From assembly GCA_026996895.1 (NCBI GenBank), contig JALWJX010000082.1, positions 1 to 38,030 of the forward strand: 38,030 nt of DNA. Reading direction: 5' to 3'. The notes under the pieces were generated by a model. That model saw nothing but the letters and a program-made list of their open reading frames with translations. It was not told the DNA's origin and ran no database searches. The DNA comes from Candidatus Kapaibacterium sp. Lineage in GTDB: Bacteria > Bacteroidota > Ignavibacteria > Kapaibacteriales > WFXC01. Positions 37,283-38,030 of the stretch are shown here, in pieces; position 1 is the first letter of the stretch; the number at the start of each line of letters is the position of its first letter. The position numbers were made by a program, and so were the translations under genes.

Positions 37283-38030
37283 CACCGTCTCTCCTCAGTT
37301 GACACAACTTCCATTGTATTCCAATCGTGCGTATCCAGGTATCGGGTATCGAAATTTCCTGCGATGAAATCAGGGTTCTCGAGCATTCGGATATGAAAGG
37401 GAATCGTTGTGTGAATTCCCTCAATGATGGCTTCCTGAAGTGCCCGATACATCCGGCTCATCGCTTCCTCCCGGCTGGTACCATAGCTGATAAACTTTGC
37501 AATCATCGAATCGTAGTACGGCGGAATGACATAGCCCTGATAAATGTGCGAATCGATGCGAATGCCAGGACCGCCGGGCAAGTGCAATCGCTCAATGCGC
37601 CCCGGTGAGGGACGGAAATAATGATACGGATCTTCCGCATTGATGCGGCATTCGATGGAATGATACAACGGTGGCGACGGCTGGATGGAAAGGTGCTGTC
37701 CATCTGCAATCCGAATTTGCTCCTTGACCAGATCCACACCCAATGATTGCTCCGTCACCGGATGCTCCACCTGAATACGGGTGTTCATCTCCATAAAGTA
37801 AAAATTTCGATCCTCGTCCACCAGAAACTCCACAGTGCCAGCATTAACGTAATCGACCGCTTCGGCTGCCCGGATGGCTGCTTCACCCATTTTTTCCCGA
37901 AGCTCCGGGGTCATAATAGGGGACGGCGCCTCTTCGATCAATTTCTGATGCCGCCGCTGGATAGAGCATTCCCGCTCGTTGAGATGAATGGTTGTTCCGT
38001 GGGTATCAGCAATCACCTGAAACTCAATGT
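37282..38030 (-). CDS. accC: Acetyl-CoA carboxylase biotin carboxylase subunit, partial (N-terminus beyond window)
   Basis: [64 protein letters not shown]. Frame stays open to base 38030; the track 'M' at 38016 is an internal GTG. Confidence 0.95.
   Translation of the reverse strand, partial: IEFQVIADTHGTTIHLNERECSIQRRHQKLIEEAPSPIMTPELREKMGEAAIRAAEAVDYVNAGTVEFLVDEDRNFYFMEMNTRIQVEHPVTEQSLGVDLVKEQIRIADGQHLSIQPSPPLYHSIECRINAEDPYHYFRPSPGRIERLHLPGGPGIRIDSHIYQGYVIPPYYDSMIAKFISYGTSREEAMSRMYRALQEAIIEGIHTTIPFHIRMLENPDFIAGNFDTRYLDTHDWNTMEVVSTEERR

Noticed and set aside
1-38030. tRNA/rRNA genes, CRISPR array, transposase or IS ends, toxin-antitoxin or phage-defence genes
   Set aside because: Scanned by eye and in the ORF list; no convincing instance found. 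A tRNAscan-SE/Infernal run would be needed to exclude small RNAs.

Overview
The window (38,030 nt, about 50% GC by eye) looks like a compact bacterial chromosome segment from the Bacteroidetes/Chlorobi/Ignavibacteria-like lineages. That placement is an inference from a PorX-type PglZ response regulator, a PorW/SprE-like TPR lipoprotein, a DUF2723 protein and an IgGFc-binding-like secreted protein. I call 34 CDS. Two run off the window edges: the secreted protein at 1..832(-), which is missing from the supplied ORF track, and accC at 37282..38030(-). Housekeeping-type genes include ispD, clpS, hprK, hpf, tsaE, gcvH, accC and an NtrB/NtrC-like pair. The most accessory-looking part is a tightly coupled minus-strand run (34555 down to 26461): AsnB-type amidotransferase, fused Zn-dehydrogenase/Gfo-Idh oxidoreductase, toroid-like protein, atypical formyltransferase-fold protein, second toroid-like protein and WecG/TagA glycosyltransferase. 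I read it as a candidate glycan (exopolysaccharide/O-antigen) synthesis and modification locus. Also notable: a DUF2723 GT-C-like protein beside a polyprenyl-phosphate-type GT2 and a sulfotransferase, a small protein with an internal domain duplication, an SFGGxR-repeat membrane protein, an ANKH-like MOP-superfamily transporter, and a cluster of four consecutive hairpins in a non-coding stretch. No tRNA, rRNA, CRISPR array or transposase was recognised. All family calls are from reading the sequence; no searches were run.
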